Source: Mercurialis annua (lineage: Eukaryota; Streptophyta; Magnoliopsida; Malpighiales; Euphorbiaceae). Taken from it: 64,000 nt of DNA. Both the position numbers and the translations under genes were made by a program. Below are positions 48,135 to 58,801 of this stretch, piece after piece; within the stretch, counting starts at the first letter, position 1, and every line of letters begins with the position of its first letter. The notes beneath the pieces are model-generated. The model had not been told where the DNA came from, did no database searches, and saw only the letters and a list, made by a program, of their open reading frames with translations. Where the stretch lies: the NCBI RefSeq assembly GCF_937616625.2, contig NC_065570.1, positions 45,747,665-45,811,664 of the forward strand, read 5' to 3'.

Positions 48135-48827
48135 TTGAACATGGAGAATACTGAAAATAGCAGTAACAACAGCAATGGAGGAAATCGAAGCGCAATGACA
48201 AACTCAAATCTCTATAATGGAGATCCACTCTTGATGCAATCATCAAATCATTTGAATCTGACTCTGGTGAGTACTCCTTTAACGATCAACAATTATTTTA
48301 GCTGGAGTAAAGCTATGAAAATTGCGTTAGGAGCAAAGACAAAACTAAGGTTTATAAATGGAAAATGTGTAATGCATGATGAAGAATATGACTGTTATGA
48401 ACAATGGATAAAGGTAGATTGTATGGTGATTTCTTGGTTACTCAATTCAATGTATCGTGAATTGTCTGCTGCTTTTTTATGTGCACCATCTGCCAAATAT
48501 TTATGGAATGATTTGAAACAAAGATTTAGTCAGAGTAATGGACCAATGCTTTATCAGTTAAAAAAAGATAAAGCACTGATGACTCAAGGAACGGATGAAA
48601 TCTCAATCTATTTCACAAAATTGAAAAGTTTATGGGATGAACTTGGATGTATGACTGTAATGCCTACTTGTACTTGTGGAGTTATGAAGAATTTAACTTG
48701 TGGCTTAGGGAAAGCAATAGCAGATTATAATTCTCAGGACAAGTTGATTCAATTCATCATGGGACTGAATGAGGAGTATGAACACTCTAGAAATCAGATG
48801 GACTTTTCTGCTCAAACAAAAACTTGA
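48135..48827 (+). pseudogene. Element I gag, 3'-truncated
   Basis: It opens 76 bp after the primer binding site. An Asn/Ser-rich N-terminus leads to the copia Gag core: NNYFSWSKAMKIALGAKTK, W..VD..V.SWLLNS, AKYLWNDLKQRFSQSN, QGTDEISIYFTKLKSLWDEL. Homology stops near 48795 (NEEYEHSRNQ), where integrase sequence begins in another frame, so the last codons are artefactual. The C-terminal zinc knuckle is missing through deletion. Usual copia gag continues well beyond this. Confidence 0.88.
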
Positions 48828-49785
48828 ATGTACCCAAACTCTTATCAATTATCTAAAAATGGTTTCCAACCAACATCAGATCCAAATTAAAGTAATAAGA
48901 ACAGACAATGGTCTAGAATCCTCAATACCACTTTATTCTCTTATCTAGAAGATAAAGGAATCATACATCATAAAACTTGTCCCTATACACCACAGCAGAA
49001 TGGTGTGGTAGAAAGAAAACACAGACATCTACTTGAAGTAGCCAGGGCTTTGAGACTTCAAGCACATTTACCTAAACATTTTTGGGGTGATTGTCTATTA
49101 GCAGCAACTTATTTGATCAATAGAATGCCTATGAAAATTTTAAATTGGAAAACTCCATATGAACAATTCTATTCTATACCTTCAGACTATTCAAATCTTA
49201 GTCTTTGGGTGTCTAAGTTGTGCTTTGAATTTTCTACCTTCTAAAGATAAGTTTGATGCTAGAGGCATTAAATCTGTGTTTTTAGGGTATTGTTCTACTC
49301 AAAAGGCATACAGATTGCTGAATCTAATGACTGACAAATACTTTGTCAGTAGAGATGTCACTTTCTTTGAGGATAAATTTCCTTTTTCTGCAATTCATCA
49401 ATTTTCTGAAACATCAGTACTTCCTGCAGTATCTACCTCTGAAATTGAAACTTCACATTCTCCCTTTACCGATGTTACAATCTTACCTCATCAATCTCCT
49501 TCTACATCTATGTCTCCTGCTATTTCTTGCATTCCAATTCCTACTACAACTAGTTTTGTTCCAATTCTTAGAAGATCAACTAGACAAATTACAGAACCAG
49601 TTTGGTTCAAAGACTATCACATAAATGCAGCTCAGTCTGTCAAGCCAATTTCTGGTCAACCTTATTCTTTACCTCAATACACTTTACTGTCCAATTCTAA
49701 GCCCCCTTTGCATGACTCTAAATGCTCTCGTACTGTTAAGGAATCTTTTTCATATAATCAACTCAAAAAGACACTAGATGGATAA
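48796..49785 (+). pseudogene. Element I integrase, N-terminally deleted
   Basis: It starts mid-core (ECTQTLINYLKMV). RTDNG (about 48901-48915) carries the second catalytic Asp, and TPQQNGVVERKHRHLLEVARALR the Glu. The first Asp, the zinc-binding region and the whole protease are lost in the deletion. A frame change near 49230 separates the core from the C-terminal part (SVFLGYCSTQKAYRL, KYFVSRDVTFFEDKFPF). A Ser/Thr/Pro-rich linker leads towards RT. Inactive. Confidence 0.86.
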
Positions 49786-51274
49786 ATGCTATGCAATTAG
49801 AATTGGATGCTTTAGACAAAAATGACACTTGGATTTTAACTACTTTACCTATTGATAAAATTGCTATTGGTTCAAAAAGGGTATATAGAGTGAAACATAG
49901 AGCTGATGGGACTGTTGACAGATTAAAGGCTCGATTAGTAGCAAAAGGTTATAACCAAATAGAAGGTTTAGATTACAAAGAAAGGTTATCTCCTATAGCT
50001 AAACTAGTTACTGTCAGACTTTTAATTGCTTTAGATGCATCCAAGGGTTGGTTCCTAAAACAATTAGATGTTAACAATGCTTTTTACATGGTACATTAGA
50101 AGAAGAGGTGTACATGTTACCTCCACAGGGGTATACAAAAGCCAAGTCTAATGAAGTGTGTAAATTGATAAAATCCATATATGGACTGAAACAGGTCTCT
50201 AGGTAATGGAACATCAGATTTACTGAGTCATTACTTCATATTGGTTTCACTCAATCTATGCATGACAATTGCTTATTCACAAGACACCAGGGAGGTCATT
50301 TTTTGGCTCTGGTTGTCTATGTTGATGATGTTTTGCTTACAGGAGATGATCTTCAAGAACTCAATGTTGTTAAGTAGTTTCTTGATAAGGAATTTACAAT
50401 CAAGGATTTAGATCCTTTGACTTATTTTCTGGGAATTGAAGTCCATAGGACATCTCAGGGTATTGCCTTGAATCAACAAAGATATGTGTTAAATATCTTA
50501 GCTGATTCAGGATTAACTAGTGCTAAGCCAATTCTTTTTCCCCTACCTACTCATGTCAAGCTTTCTGCTTTTGATGGTCCATTGCTCACTGATCCTAACA
50601 AGTACAGAAGGTTAATTGGAAGGCTATTATATTTGAATATCACTAGACCTGATGTGAGTTTCTCAGTTAATGTGCTCAGCCAATTTCTAAGTGCTCCTCG
50701 AGAATCTCATTGGCAATCTGTTTTACATGCTCTCAAGTATTTAAAAGGTCGTCCCAACTTAGGTCTATTCTATCCTACTACCACTGATCTCAAGCTTCTA
50801 GTATACAATGATTCTGATTCAGCTTCCTGTATTGATTCAAGGAAGTCAATCACTGGTTTCTGCATTTTTTTGGGTAATTCTCTTTTATCATGGAAGAGCT
50901 AGAAACGGGTTACAGTTTCTAGATCTTCTGCTGAAGCTGAGTATCGTTCCATGGCCTCTACCACATGTGAACTTCTCTGGCTCAGTTAGTTACTTAAAAA
51001 TTTGCATATTCAAGTTCCTTCTCCTATCATGCTTTACTGTGACAATAAAGCAGCTCTTCATATTTCTGCAAATCCAGTTTTCCATGAAAGAACAAAGCAT
51101 CTAGACATTGATTGCCAGTTAGTTCGTGAGCATTTCAAGAAGGGTTTTATTCTTCCTACATTTGTTTCCTCCAGACTTCAGTTGGAAGATATTTTTACTA
51201 AGTCTCTTGGAGCATCAGTGCATCAGTTCCTGTTGTCCAAGTTGAATCTTTTTGCTCACCAAGATCCACCTTGA
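49768..51274 (+). pseudogene. Element I reverse transcriptase and RNase H, frameshifted
   Basis: RT begins near ELDALDKNDTW, with KARLVAKGYNQ, then QLDVNNAF followed by a one-base frameshift at about 50085. YVDD lies at 50318-50329 (VYVDDVLLTGDD). Stops occur at about 50202 and 50376. The frame 50417-50902 gives TYFLGIEVH, LYLNITRPDVSFSVN and SRKSITGFCIFLG; after a stop, SRSSAEAEYRSMA, YCDNKAALHIS and TKHLDIDCQLVREH complete RNase H, ending at 51274. All domains are recognisable but not translatable as one protein. Confidence 0.9.
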
Positions 51275-51286
51275 GGGGGGGGGGGA
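51273..51286 (+). other. Element I polypurine tract
   Basis: GAGGGGGGGGGGGA directly precedes the 3' LTR start TGTTTACTG. Confidence 0.85.
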
Positions 51287-51510
51287 TGTTTACTGACGTA
51301 TTTATATATGTTAGTTGTTAGTTAGTTTGTTATGCTGATGTGGCAAATTAGTTAGTTCTAGCTTAGCTGGCAGTCAACACGCTTAGAGTGTGTGAGGCAG
51401 TTATTTGTTGTTCTCTTTAGTGAGCTGTAGTATAAAGCTCATTCTGTAATTCATTTACATTTGATTCAATCAATAATAAAAATTCTTTTCTCAAATTCTC
51501 TGATTCAAGA
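51287..51510 (+). repeat. Element I 3' LTR
   Basis: 224 bp, six substitutions from the 5' copy, followed by the TAAAT duplication. Confidence 0.92.
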
Positions 51511-52187
51511 TAAATTAATTTAATTATGATTCGGTTTGCGGACACCTAATCGAGTTTATAAACAAACTTGTTCGTGAACTATATACGAGCTCGTTCACAA
51601 ACTTGTTCACGAACTTGTTCACGAACTCTTATTCGAGCTGTTCGTGAACGTAAACGAGCCGAACACCACTATGTTCATGTGTGTCTCGTTTATATTAACG
51701 AACATAAAATCAAGTTCAAGCTCGGTTCGTTTATAATACAAACGAACATGAACCGAGCTCCTATGGAGTCGAACACCGAGCTGCTTGCGAACAGCTCGGT
51801 TCGTTTACACCTCTATTGAGGGTGCAATTGAAAATGAAAGTTGCAGATTTGGGTGTAATTGCTGATTTTACAACATTAGAGTGCAATAGGAAAATGACTA
51901 AAAGGTGAAGGTTTTTTCATACTATTAACCTTATAACTCTAAAAGTTGGATTCATTCTGTTACGAATTATTTCTTAAGAGTAAATTTAAGAGAAAATTAG
52001 GATAAATACTCCATTTTTAAAAATAATTTAATTTCCTACCTCAACAAGGAAAAGATAAAGAAAATATCTCATCTTTTTATTGTTTTTTTTTTACTCTAAC
52101 AAATGTTTATATTATAATTATGCTTAACTTGTATTATTATTTTACTCTAACCATTTTTTTTACTCTAAGTGATAACTGTCACTTTTT

Positions 52188-52236
52188 TCTTTCTTCTTTC
52201 TTCTTCTTCTTCTTCTTCTTCTTCTTCTTCTTCTTT
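52188..52236. repeat. (CTT)n microsatellite
   Basis: An almost uninterrupted CTT run in the left arm of the GATAAT foldback; the right arm has a matching GAA-rich stretch at 53930-54020. Confidence 0.9.
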
Positions 52237-52559
52237 TGTTTTTTCCGCCATTTTTTTCTTCTCCTTCTTCTTTTCTTCTGCTTCTTTTCTTTTCCATTTT
52301 TGTTCTCTTCTTCTTCGCCGCTCCGCCATCAGTCCGTCGCCGCTCCGCCATCATTCTACTGTCTCTCTCTGTTCGTTTCATATTTGATTTTAGAATTTTT
52401 TTTTTCTTAATTCGTGGTGATTAATACGATTTATGTTAACTTTCAGATCTAAATAAATTATTCTTTGACTTTTTCAATTTTAGATCTAAAAATTTGCATG
52501 AAAAACGATTTTATGATAAAAAAATAATTTTCTACACAAAAAACGATTTTCTGCAAACA

Positions 52560-53680
52560 AAACAGCATCTGATTATCATATGAGTATCACTGCATTATCA
52601 TCACATTATCATAGCATTGCAGAAAAATATAATTTTTATATAGAAAAACATCCTTTCATTATCATATGAGTATCACTATATTATCATGTAATTATCATAA
52701 CATTACAGAAAAAAGCAGCAAATAATGTTTGATTATTATATCGTTATTATAATATTATCATATATCGTTATCATAACATTATCATATGATACTTACAAGG
52801 GAAAAATTACAGAAATAGTGTCATATAATAATGTTTTATCATATGATAACGAGATGATAATATTTATGGTACATATATGATAACATCTATGATAATGTAT
52901 GATAAAATAGTGTTTGATTATCATGTCGTTATCATAACACTTGAGTATGATAATTAGATGATAATGAGTCATGATAAGGTTATGATAACTAGATGATAAC
53001 GTACGTGACAATAGAATAACAAAAAGATTCATGACACCGGTATGATAACCATATGATAATAAAATAATAAAATTATGATAATAGTATGATAATATGATAC
53101 CTATATGTCAAAAAATTACAGAAAAATTATGATAATGAGATGATAATGTAAAGATAATAGTATGATAATATGATACATGTATGAAAAAAATAATTACAAA
53201 AAATTATGACAACGAGATGATAATGTGAAAATAATAGTATGATAATACAATTACAAAAATTATGATAATAAAATCATAAGGTGAAGATAATAGTATGATA
53301 ATATGACCTTATTATACTTCATTATCATACTATTTTCTTCACATTATCATCTCGTTATCATAATTTTTATGTAATTTTTTTCATATAGGTATCATATTAT
53401 CATACTGTTATCATAATTTTATTATTATGTCGTTGTCATAACATTATCATTTAGGTACAATAATACATAATCATCTCGGTATCATATGATTATATTGTGA
53501 TAGCAAGATGATAATACAGCGAAAACAACATGATAATCAATTTTTTTTTAGAAAATCTTTCTTAATGCAGTGTTATGATAATAACATGATAATACAGTGA
53601 TACTCATATGATAATCAGAGACTGTTTTTTTTTATAAAAAATCTTTTTTTCTGCAGTGTTATGATAATCATATGATAATC
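52560..53680. repeat. GATAAT/ATTATC satellite-like centre
   Basis: Dozens of GATAAT words (ATTATC on the left third, GATAAT across the middle, ATTATC again at 53310-53420) at irregular 10-25 bp spacing, with recurring ACAGAAAAAT and GTATGATAATATGAT phrases. Changes of orientation suggest local inversions or foldback growth. Confidence 0.8.
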
Positions 53681-54179
53681 AGATGCTGTTTTTTTTGGAG
53701 AAAATCGTTTTTTGTGCAGAAAATCGTTTTTTCATCATAATATCGTTTTTTCAAGCAGATTTTTAGATCTAAAATTGAAAAAAAAATCAAGAGTAATTTA
53801 TTTATATCTGAATGTTAAAAAATCGCAATAATCACCATGAATTAAAAAAAATATGAATGAAAAATGCAGCGACGGTGGAGTAATGAAGAAACGGCGGCGA
53901 AGCGATGAAGGAACGACGAAAAAAGAAAAATGGAGAAGAAAAAAAGAAATAAAGAAAAAAAAAGAAAATTGAAGAAGAAAAAAAACACAGGAGAAGAAGA
54001 AAAAAAAAAGAAGACAAAATAACAAACACTAGAGGATCAATTTGCCTCCGTAATTTGCATGAAAGATCAAAATGGTAAGTAGTCGTGAAAGTGGATCAAA
54101 CAAACTCACATCTTTATAAAATCGGTAAAAAACATCCAAAGAAAGTGGAAAATGACCCCCCTACTTAATTATGCCTAAT

Positions 54180-54414
54180 TTAATACTAATTAAATTTAAT
54201 TAACCCGCTGTCGCACACCCATCGAAAACCGCCGCTGACTCCGACATCCAATGGAAACCGCCTCTAGTATCTCATCAGAGAAGGAGCAAATCTGCTCCTT
54301 CACGAACGGAAACAGCAATTGTTGAAAAATGCGATTTGTATGTTTGCATCTTTATGCATCGCTGTAAGGAAACAAATCAAAACATATTCTACATAAAATT
54401 CTATCAATGTGAGG
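54180..54414. other. GC-richer island, no gene assigned
   Basis: It holds a short open stretch starting ATGGAAACCGCCTC (54251) that ends after 24 codons. The 40 bp at 54328-54367 resemble the sequence flanking element G. Confidence 0.4.
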
Positions 54415-54950
54415 ACAGTTAACACTCTCCTTAATCCAAAATAAAACTTTCATACAATTCCAAGTACAAAATAAAAAGACGAGAGGCAAACTTTTACAAA
54501 CCATTATGCCAAATCATCACCGACATGGATAATTGAATCTGCAGTTATTCAGACACAAAAGCAATTTTTTCTGAAAAAAGATTGTTTTTCTGTTGCTTGT
54601 GCTTTAAAACTTTGTGCCGTAGATGTACTTATGATTGGCTGAGTATTTTTTAGAATTGTTTGCGCTCCACTTCTCATTACGGCGGTCGTTGTTTTTCTTG
54701 GTTTTCCGACTCTTTCTTGGCTCGGTTCAAATGTTGTTCCTATACTTGACTGCTCACAAAATTGATCTTCAATTTCTTTTTGGTACAAAAAAGAAAAAAT
54801 CAGCTTCTTGCTGGCCTTCCACATCTCACTTGTATCTCTCTTGTGTTCAAGTTGTTGTATGTATGGATTCTGCAAAACTTGCACAACAATTCAGATATTA
54901 TATCTCAATAGGAATAGAGGAATAAACAATATTTATTTCTTTCAATAAAT
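54415..54950 (-). pseudogene. Duplicated exon-like segment, copy 2
   Basis: The minus-strand ORF (54549-54884, 111 codons) starts after a splice-acceptor-like TTTTGCAG at about 54871. It has a basic N-terminal part (IQQLEHKRDTSEMWKASKK), then ERVGKPRKTTTAV, a Ser/Thr-rich stretch and ATEKQSFF near the stop. Copy 1 at 40965-41760 encodes a diverged version, so the protein-like pattern may be conserved. The family is not recognised; it could be a last exon of a host gene or part of an unknown element. This copy lacks the MITE. Confidence 0.5.
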
Positions 54951-55078
54951 AATCAGTTACCTATTCTTGTCAAATGTAATTTAAGTTATGCTTAAATTAT
55001 AAATTTAATCATTCAAAATTACTTCACCTTTTCGATTTTTTTCAACTGTATCTTACATTTTTAAAAATGTTAATTTTA

Positions 55079-55440
55079 GAGCAAATTACTCTTAGGCCCA
55101 TCACGTTTATTATAATTCACAGTTTGGTACCCCTTATTTGAAAATCAAAAGATTTGTTATCTTAGTTTTGATTTTGTATCTATAAGACCTTTCTGTTAAA
55201 TAAAGATACTAGATCGTTAACATAATAAAACGTGAGATACCAAATCTTTTGAAAATGAGTTACCAAATCGTTTTTATAATTGAAACAAAAATACCAAATC
55301 GTTTATATAATTGAAACTGAGATACTAAATCGTCTGAAAGTAAATTTTAAACTATTATTGGAACCAACAGAAGGGCCTTATAGTTAACAAAATCAAAATT
55401 GAAGTACCAATTCGTTAGATTTTTAAATAAATCAAACTGT
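55079..55440. mobile_element. Mutator-like MITE, second copy, right end lost
   Basis: It starts GAGCAAATTACTCTTAGG like the element at 37239 and shares its arms and centre. The right arm decays after AAACTGTGAATTT, so there is no terminal match or target duplication on that side. Confidence 0.8.
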
Positions 55441-55444
55441 GAAT

Positions 55445-55673
55445 TTAGATGCACAAATTTTAAGCTTCTTTTTCAAATAAAAAATAAAAATTTGAAATTT
55501 ATATATGACATTAAAATATTTATAATTATAAATATCACTTTAAAAAAACAGAGTTTAAAGAAATTAGAAAATAAAATAAAATATTTTTTTATTCAAAGCA
55601 GAATGAGATATATAAATAAGAAACACAAGTAATTAGCAATTATCAAATAAATGGCTCTGTGTATGCTTGGATC
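55445..55673. other. AT-rich flank of element G
   Basis: No gene is seen; the ORF at 55399-55632 is AT-driven. The last bases lead to the TTTAT target duplication. Confidence 0.5.
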
Positions 55674-55678
55674 TTTAT

Positions 55679-56274
55679 TGATGGATACCGAATCCTACAC
55701 TAATTATGATGAAACCGAGTCACAGGAGATCCATTCTCAGGTGATACCAAACTCCTAATGAGAGACCTGCATATATGAGGAAGACGGCTGAATCCATAGG
55801 ATTCGCCGATGTACCATTCAATAAGATGAAGACCGAATCTCTTAGGATCCGCCCAAAGCGCATCGATCCTGGGATCCGGATAGATCGCCAGATCTATTAT
55901 GATATCTCGAAGTATCTATTTGGACACAGTCTCCAACTTAGGAAGATACGCTCTATCTTAGGAAGACGAGACTATTTAGGAAGACGTTCCTAAATAGGAC
56001 TCATGTCTGAATAAGGTAGATCACGCCAAATCAGGGTCAATCCCTACAAAGTAGGATTCACTTACCTACTACAACTTTACAAGGTATGCAATCATCTACT
56101 ATAAAAGGAGTATGAGGTATGCCTGAAAACACAATTACATTCATATACTCAAAACGCTGCTCAAAACTCTAAACTGACTTTAGCATCGGAGAGTTAATCG
56201 GACAACCACAGTCCGGTTAGCTTCTATCCTGTTTTGCAGGTCTCATTCCCCGGTTCAGAAGGCAGACTCCATCA
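55679..56274 (+). repeat. Element G 5' LTR
   Basis: It starts TGATGGATACCG and ends GACTCCATCA. CTATAAAAGGAG at 56099-56110 is a good TATA box, repeated at 63502-63513 in the 3' LTR. Confidence 0.92.
56099..56110 (+). promoter_or_regulatory. TATA box of the element G LTR
   Basis: CTATAAAAGGAG, identical in the 3' LTR; about 175 bp before the LTR end. Confidence 0.7.
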
Positions 56275-56275
56275 A

Positions 56276-56292
56276 TTGACGCCGTATGTGGG
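56276..56292 (+). other. Element G primer binding site, degenerate
   Basis: TTGACGCCGTATGTGGG lies one base after the LTR and resembles the TTGGCGCCGTCTGTGGG primer site common in plant gypsy elements, with two differences. The tRNA is not assigned. Confidence 0.6.
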
Positions 56293-56349
56293 AAAAGCTT
56301 AACTCAACTTCAAACTCGAAGGAGCTTTTCTGAACTCAAACAAATTTCA

Positions 56350-57204
56350 TTGAAGAAGATGACTTGTGAAAGAATGCACCTGAAAGACAATACAAGGAAC
56401 ATATCGCAGGGAAGAAAAAGAAAATCAACAGAATCCTCCATCCCACCGCCGGTGACTTTCGACGGGGAGGACATCGGGAGAATAGCAGAAGAACATAACG
56501 AGGCCCTAGTAGTGGCCATGATCATCGAACATTGGAATGTAGAAAGAATCTTAGTTGATGAAGGAAGCGCAATAAATTTATTAACAAGAAAGGCTTATGA
56601 GAGCCTAGGAAGGGATCTTGCAGAATTAAAAAGGAATGCTACGCCCTTAATGGGATTTGGGGGCTCCCCCATTAAACCTAACGGAACTATTACACTCGAC
56701 GTAAAGCTGGGAAGAACAAGGAAAAGCGAGGAATTGCCAACACGGTTTAGCGTCGTGGAAATCGATCTGCCGTATAACGTGATACTGGGAAGACCTTTCC
56801 TCCACGACTCGCCGGCCGTGACTAGTGTAAAAGCAGTAACTATGAAGATACCAACAAAGCAAGGAATCATCACGGTACATTCAAACCGAACCGCAGCAAA
56901 GGAATGCTATGATAAATCGATAGAAGAGTCGTGGGAAGAAATGCCAATTGAAGAAATTCTCAACCACGATATTGAAGAAAAAGAAACTACACCTGAAGGC
57001 GAAACGAAGAAATTAAAGCTCAGCGTGGAGAAAAAAGTAAATCTGGGAGCAAACTTGAACCCAAAAGTGGAAGAAGACATCACGGCGATATTGAAAAACA
57101 ACATCAGAACGTTCGCCGCCGAGGCCTCGGAGATCGTCGAAATAGACCCTCAAGTCATTACTCATGACTTAAATGTAGCAGAAATGGCGAACCCGGTCAG
57201 ATAG
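56350..57204 (+). pseudogene. Element G protease and RT entry
   Basis: A 284-codon frame. A short gag remnant (PPPVTFDGEDIGRIAEEHNEA) leads into protease: VERILVDEGSAINLL (active-site Asp kept, but DEG in place of DTG/DSG), then PYNVILGRPFLHD, the flap/core pattern. The C-terminal part has the acidic linker to RT and EASEIVEIDPQVITHDLNV. It stops at 57204 after NPVR, where the RT frame should continue. The missing gag and the odd DEG are the notable points. Confidence 0.87.
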
Positions 57205-58477
57205 AAGAAGAGAAAGTTTTCCGAAGAAAAACAAAAAATAATAGCGGAAGAAGTAGAAAAACTTGAAAAAGACGGATTCATCAGAGAAGTCCATTACCCC
57301 GAATGGGTAGCAAATGTCGTGATCGTGAAGAAAGCTGACGGAAAAAACAGAATGTGTGTGGACTACACCGATTTAAACAAGGCGTGCCCCAAAGATAGTT
57401 ACCCACTGCATGATATCGACCAGCTCGTGGACTCTACCGCCGGACACACAATGAATAGCCTAGCAGATGCAGCCCAAGGCTATCACCAGATCCAAATGAA
57501 AGAGCAAGATCAGGAGAAAACATCATTCATCACCGAGGGGGGGACCTGTTGCTACACGACGATGCCCTTCGGATTGAAAAACGCTGGAGCAATATATCAA
57601 AGGCTCATGAACTTCATGTTCAAAGACGAAATAGGAAAGCGAGTCCAAGTATACGTGGATGACTTAATTATCAAAAGCGAGAACGAAGAAACTCACGCTA
57701 AAGACCTGGAGGAGACATTCAAAATACTAAACAAATTTGGGATGAAACTGAACCCAAATAAATGCACGTTTGGAGTACAAGGAGGAAAGTTCATGGGATT
57801 CATGATATCCCAGAGAGGAATAGAGGCGAATCCAGAAAAGATCAAAGAAATTATGGACATGAAGGCATCTTCAAACATAAACGAGGTTCAAAAACTCAAT
57901 GGGCGAATCACAGCACTCGGTAGATTTGTGTCCTGCTCAACAAAAAGATGTTTGCCATTCTTCAAAGCCCTTAAAGGAAAAAAAAATTCGAATGGAACAA
58001 AGACTGCGAGGAAGCATTTGAAGAACTGAAAAGATTCCTGGTCACCCCTCCATTACTCAATAGACCGCTGAGGGGGGAAACACTCTACTTATACATCTGC
58101 ACTAGGAAAGAAACCATTGGAACGGTACTGGTGAGGGAAGAAGACGGCGAGCTAAATCCAATTTACTACGTCAGATGAGCATTAAAAGGTGCGGAGACGA
58201 GATACCCCGAGATCGAGAAGATGGCACTCGCAGTAGTGACCACAGCCAAAAAGTTAAAATACTACTTCCAGAGGCACAATGTGATAGTTAGAATGAATCA
58301 ACCATTGCGAAAGGCGATCCAAAGACCCGAAACCTCCGGAAGACTTGTCCATTGGTCCATCCAACTCAGCGAACATGATATCAGATACGAACCCCGCCCA
58401 ACTCTTAAAGCGCAAGCCCTGACGGTTTTCGTAGCAAAAATAACTCCTAGCGAGTCTGAACAGCCTAGACCAGAGTT
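57205..58477 (+). pseudogene. Element G reverse transcriptase and first RNase H
   Basis: RT motifs: VIVKKADGKNRMCVDYTDLNKACPKD, SLADAAQGYHQI (the catalytic Asp here is in the usual DA.SGYHQI position as ADAAQGYHQ), TMPFGLKNAGAIYQRLMN, VYVDDLIIKS (about 57651-57680). The thumb has KCTFGV..GKFMGF. The open part is 57319-58029. RNase H 1 continues in a shifted frame from about 58030, with a stop (YYVR*) near 58176 and YPEIEKMALAVVTTAKKLKYYF following. Confidence 0.88.
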
Positions 58478-58801
58478 AATATGGGAAATCCATGTAGATG
58501 GAGCTTCGAACGAGAAAGGAGCCGGAGCGGGAGCCATTATGAAAGGACCCGGGAAAGTTAAAATCGAATACGGAGTGAACATTTGATTCACTGCCAGCAA
58601 CAACGTTGCCGAATACGAAGCCTTAATTACTGGCCTTGGTCTAGCATTGGAGATAAGAACAGAGATTTTGAAAATCTACAGCGACTCTCAGCTGGTAGTA
58701 AATCAAGTTAAAGGAGAATATCAAGCCAAAGAAACTGGAATAATCGAATATCTAGAAAAAGTCATAAAACTACTTCGACAACTTGAAGCACAAGGAGGAT
58801 A
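58478..58801 (+). pseudogene. Element G second RNase H (archaeal type)
   Basis: WEIHVDGASNEKGAGAGAI, a stop at about 58584, then [17 protein letters not shown] and [19 protein letters not shown]. These are the motifs of the extra, archaeal-type RNase H that marks the Tat lineage among plant gypsy elements. Catalytic Asp (VDG), Glu (AEYEA) and Asp (SDSQ) are visible. Confidence 0.88.

Larger units (their letters stand above)
47824..51510 (+). mobile_element. Element I: internally deleted Ty1/copia with TG...GA LTRs
   Basis: The two LTRs, 47824-48047 and 51287-51510 (224 bp each), differ at six sites (2.7%). The target duplication TAAAT lies at 47819-47823 and 51511-51515. The LTR starts TGTTAACTG and ends TTCAAGA, so the ends are TG...GA, a recognised non-canonical class. 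The primer binding site directly abuts the LTR. Order gag, integrase, RT, RNase H is that of Ty1/copia. A deletion fuses gag to mid-integrase, and later frameshifts break pol. Confidence 0.92.
47415..51815. mobile_element. hAT-like foldback element, host of the copia insertion
   Basis: The ends TAGGGTATAAGTGAATCGAG and CTCGGTTCGTTTACACCTCTA are inverted repeats of the TAGRGGTGTAAACGAAYCGAG type. The 8-bp flanks TTGATGGT (47407-47414) and TTGAGGGT (51816-51823) differ once. Arms hold clustered GAGCTCG/CGAGCTC palindromes (47600-47720, 51540-51800). No transposase. Its middle is occupied by the copia element. Confidence 0.8.
47007..51930. mobile_element. Outer Mutator-like foldback of a three-level nest
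   Basis: The left arm AGCTAAGGGTATGAAAAAAC pairs with the right arm (reverse complement GGTTAATAGTATGAAAAAAC), arms about 100 bp. Flanks TTATAACCT (46998-47006) and TTATAACTC (51931-51939) agree at 7 of 9 positions. Everything between 47415 and 51815 is a later insertion. Confidence 0.72.
51940..54170. mobile_element. Large foldback element with GATAAT-rich centre (about 2 kb)
   Basis: The clear inverted arms are 52240-52600 and 53690-53985: CCGCCATC-type codons, TTCAATTTTAGATCTAAAAA, AAAACGATTTTCTGCA and GCATCTGATTATCATATGA occur on both sides in opposite orientation. The outer ends are weaker and a target duplication was not found, so limits are approximate. The middle consists of tandem ATGATAAT-type words in both orientations. 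No transposase; purine- or pyrimidine-biased ORFs (52120-52424, 53798-54029) reflect composition. Confidence 0.7.

Noticed and set aside
49343..49624. Leu/Phe-rich ORF of 93 codons
   Set aside because: Out-of-frame shadow of the copia integrase C-terminal part.
52120..52424. Phe/Ser- and Lys/Arg-rich ORFs
   Set aside because: Products of the CTT/GAA tract; compositional only.
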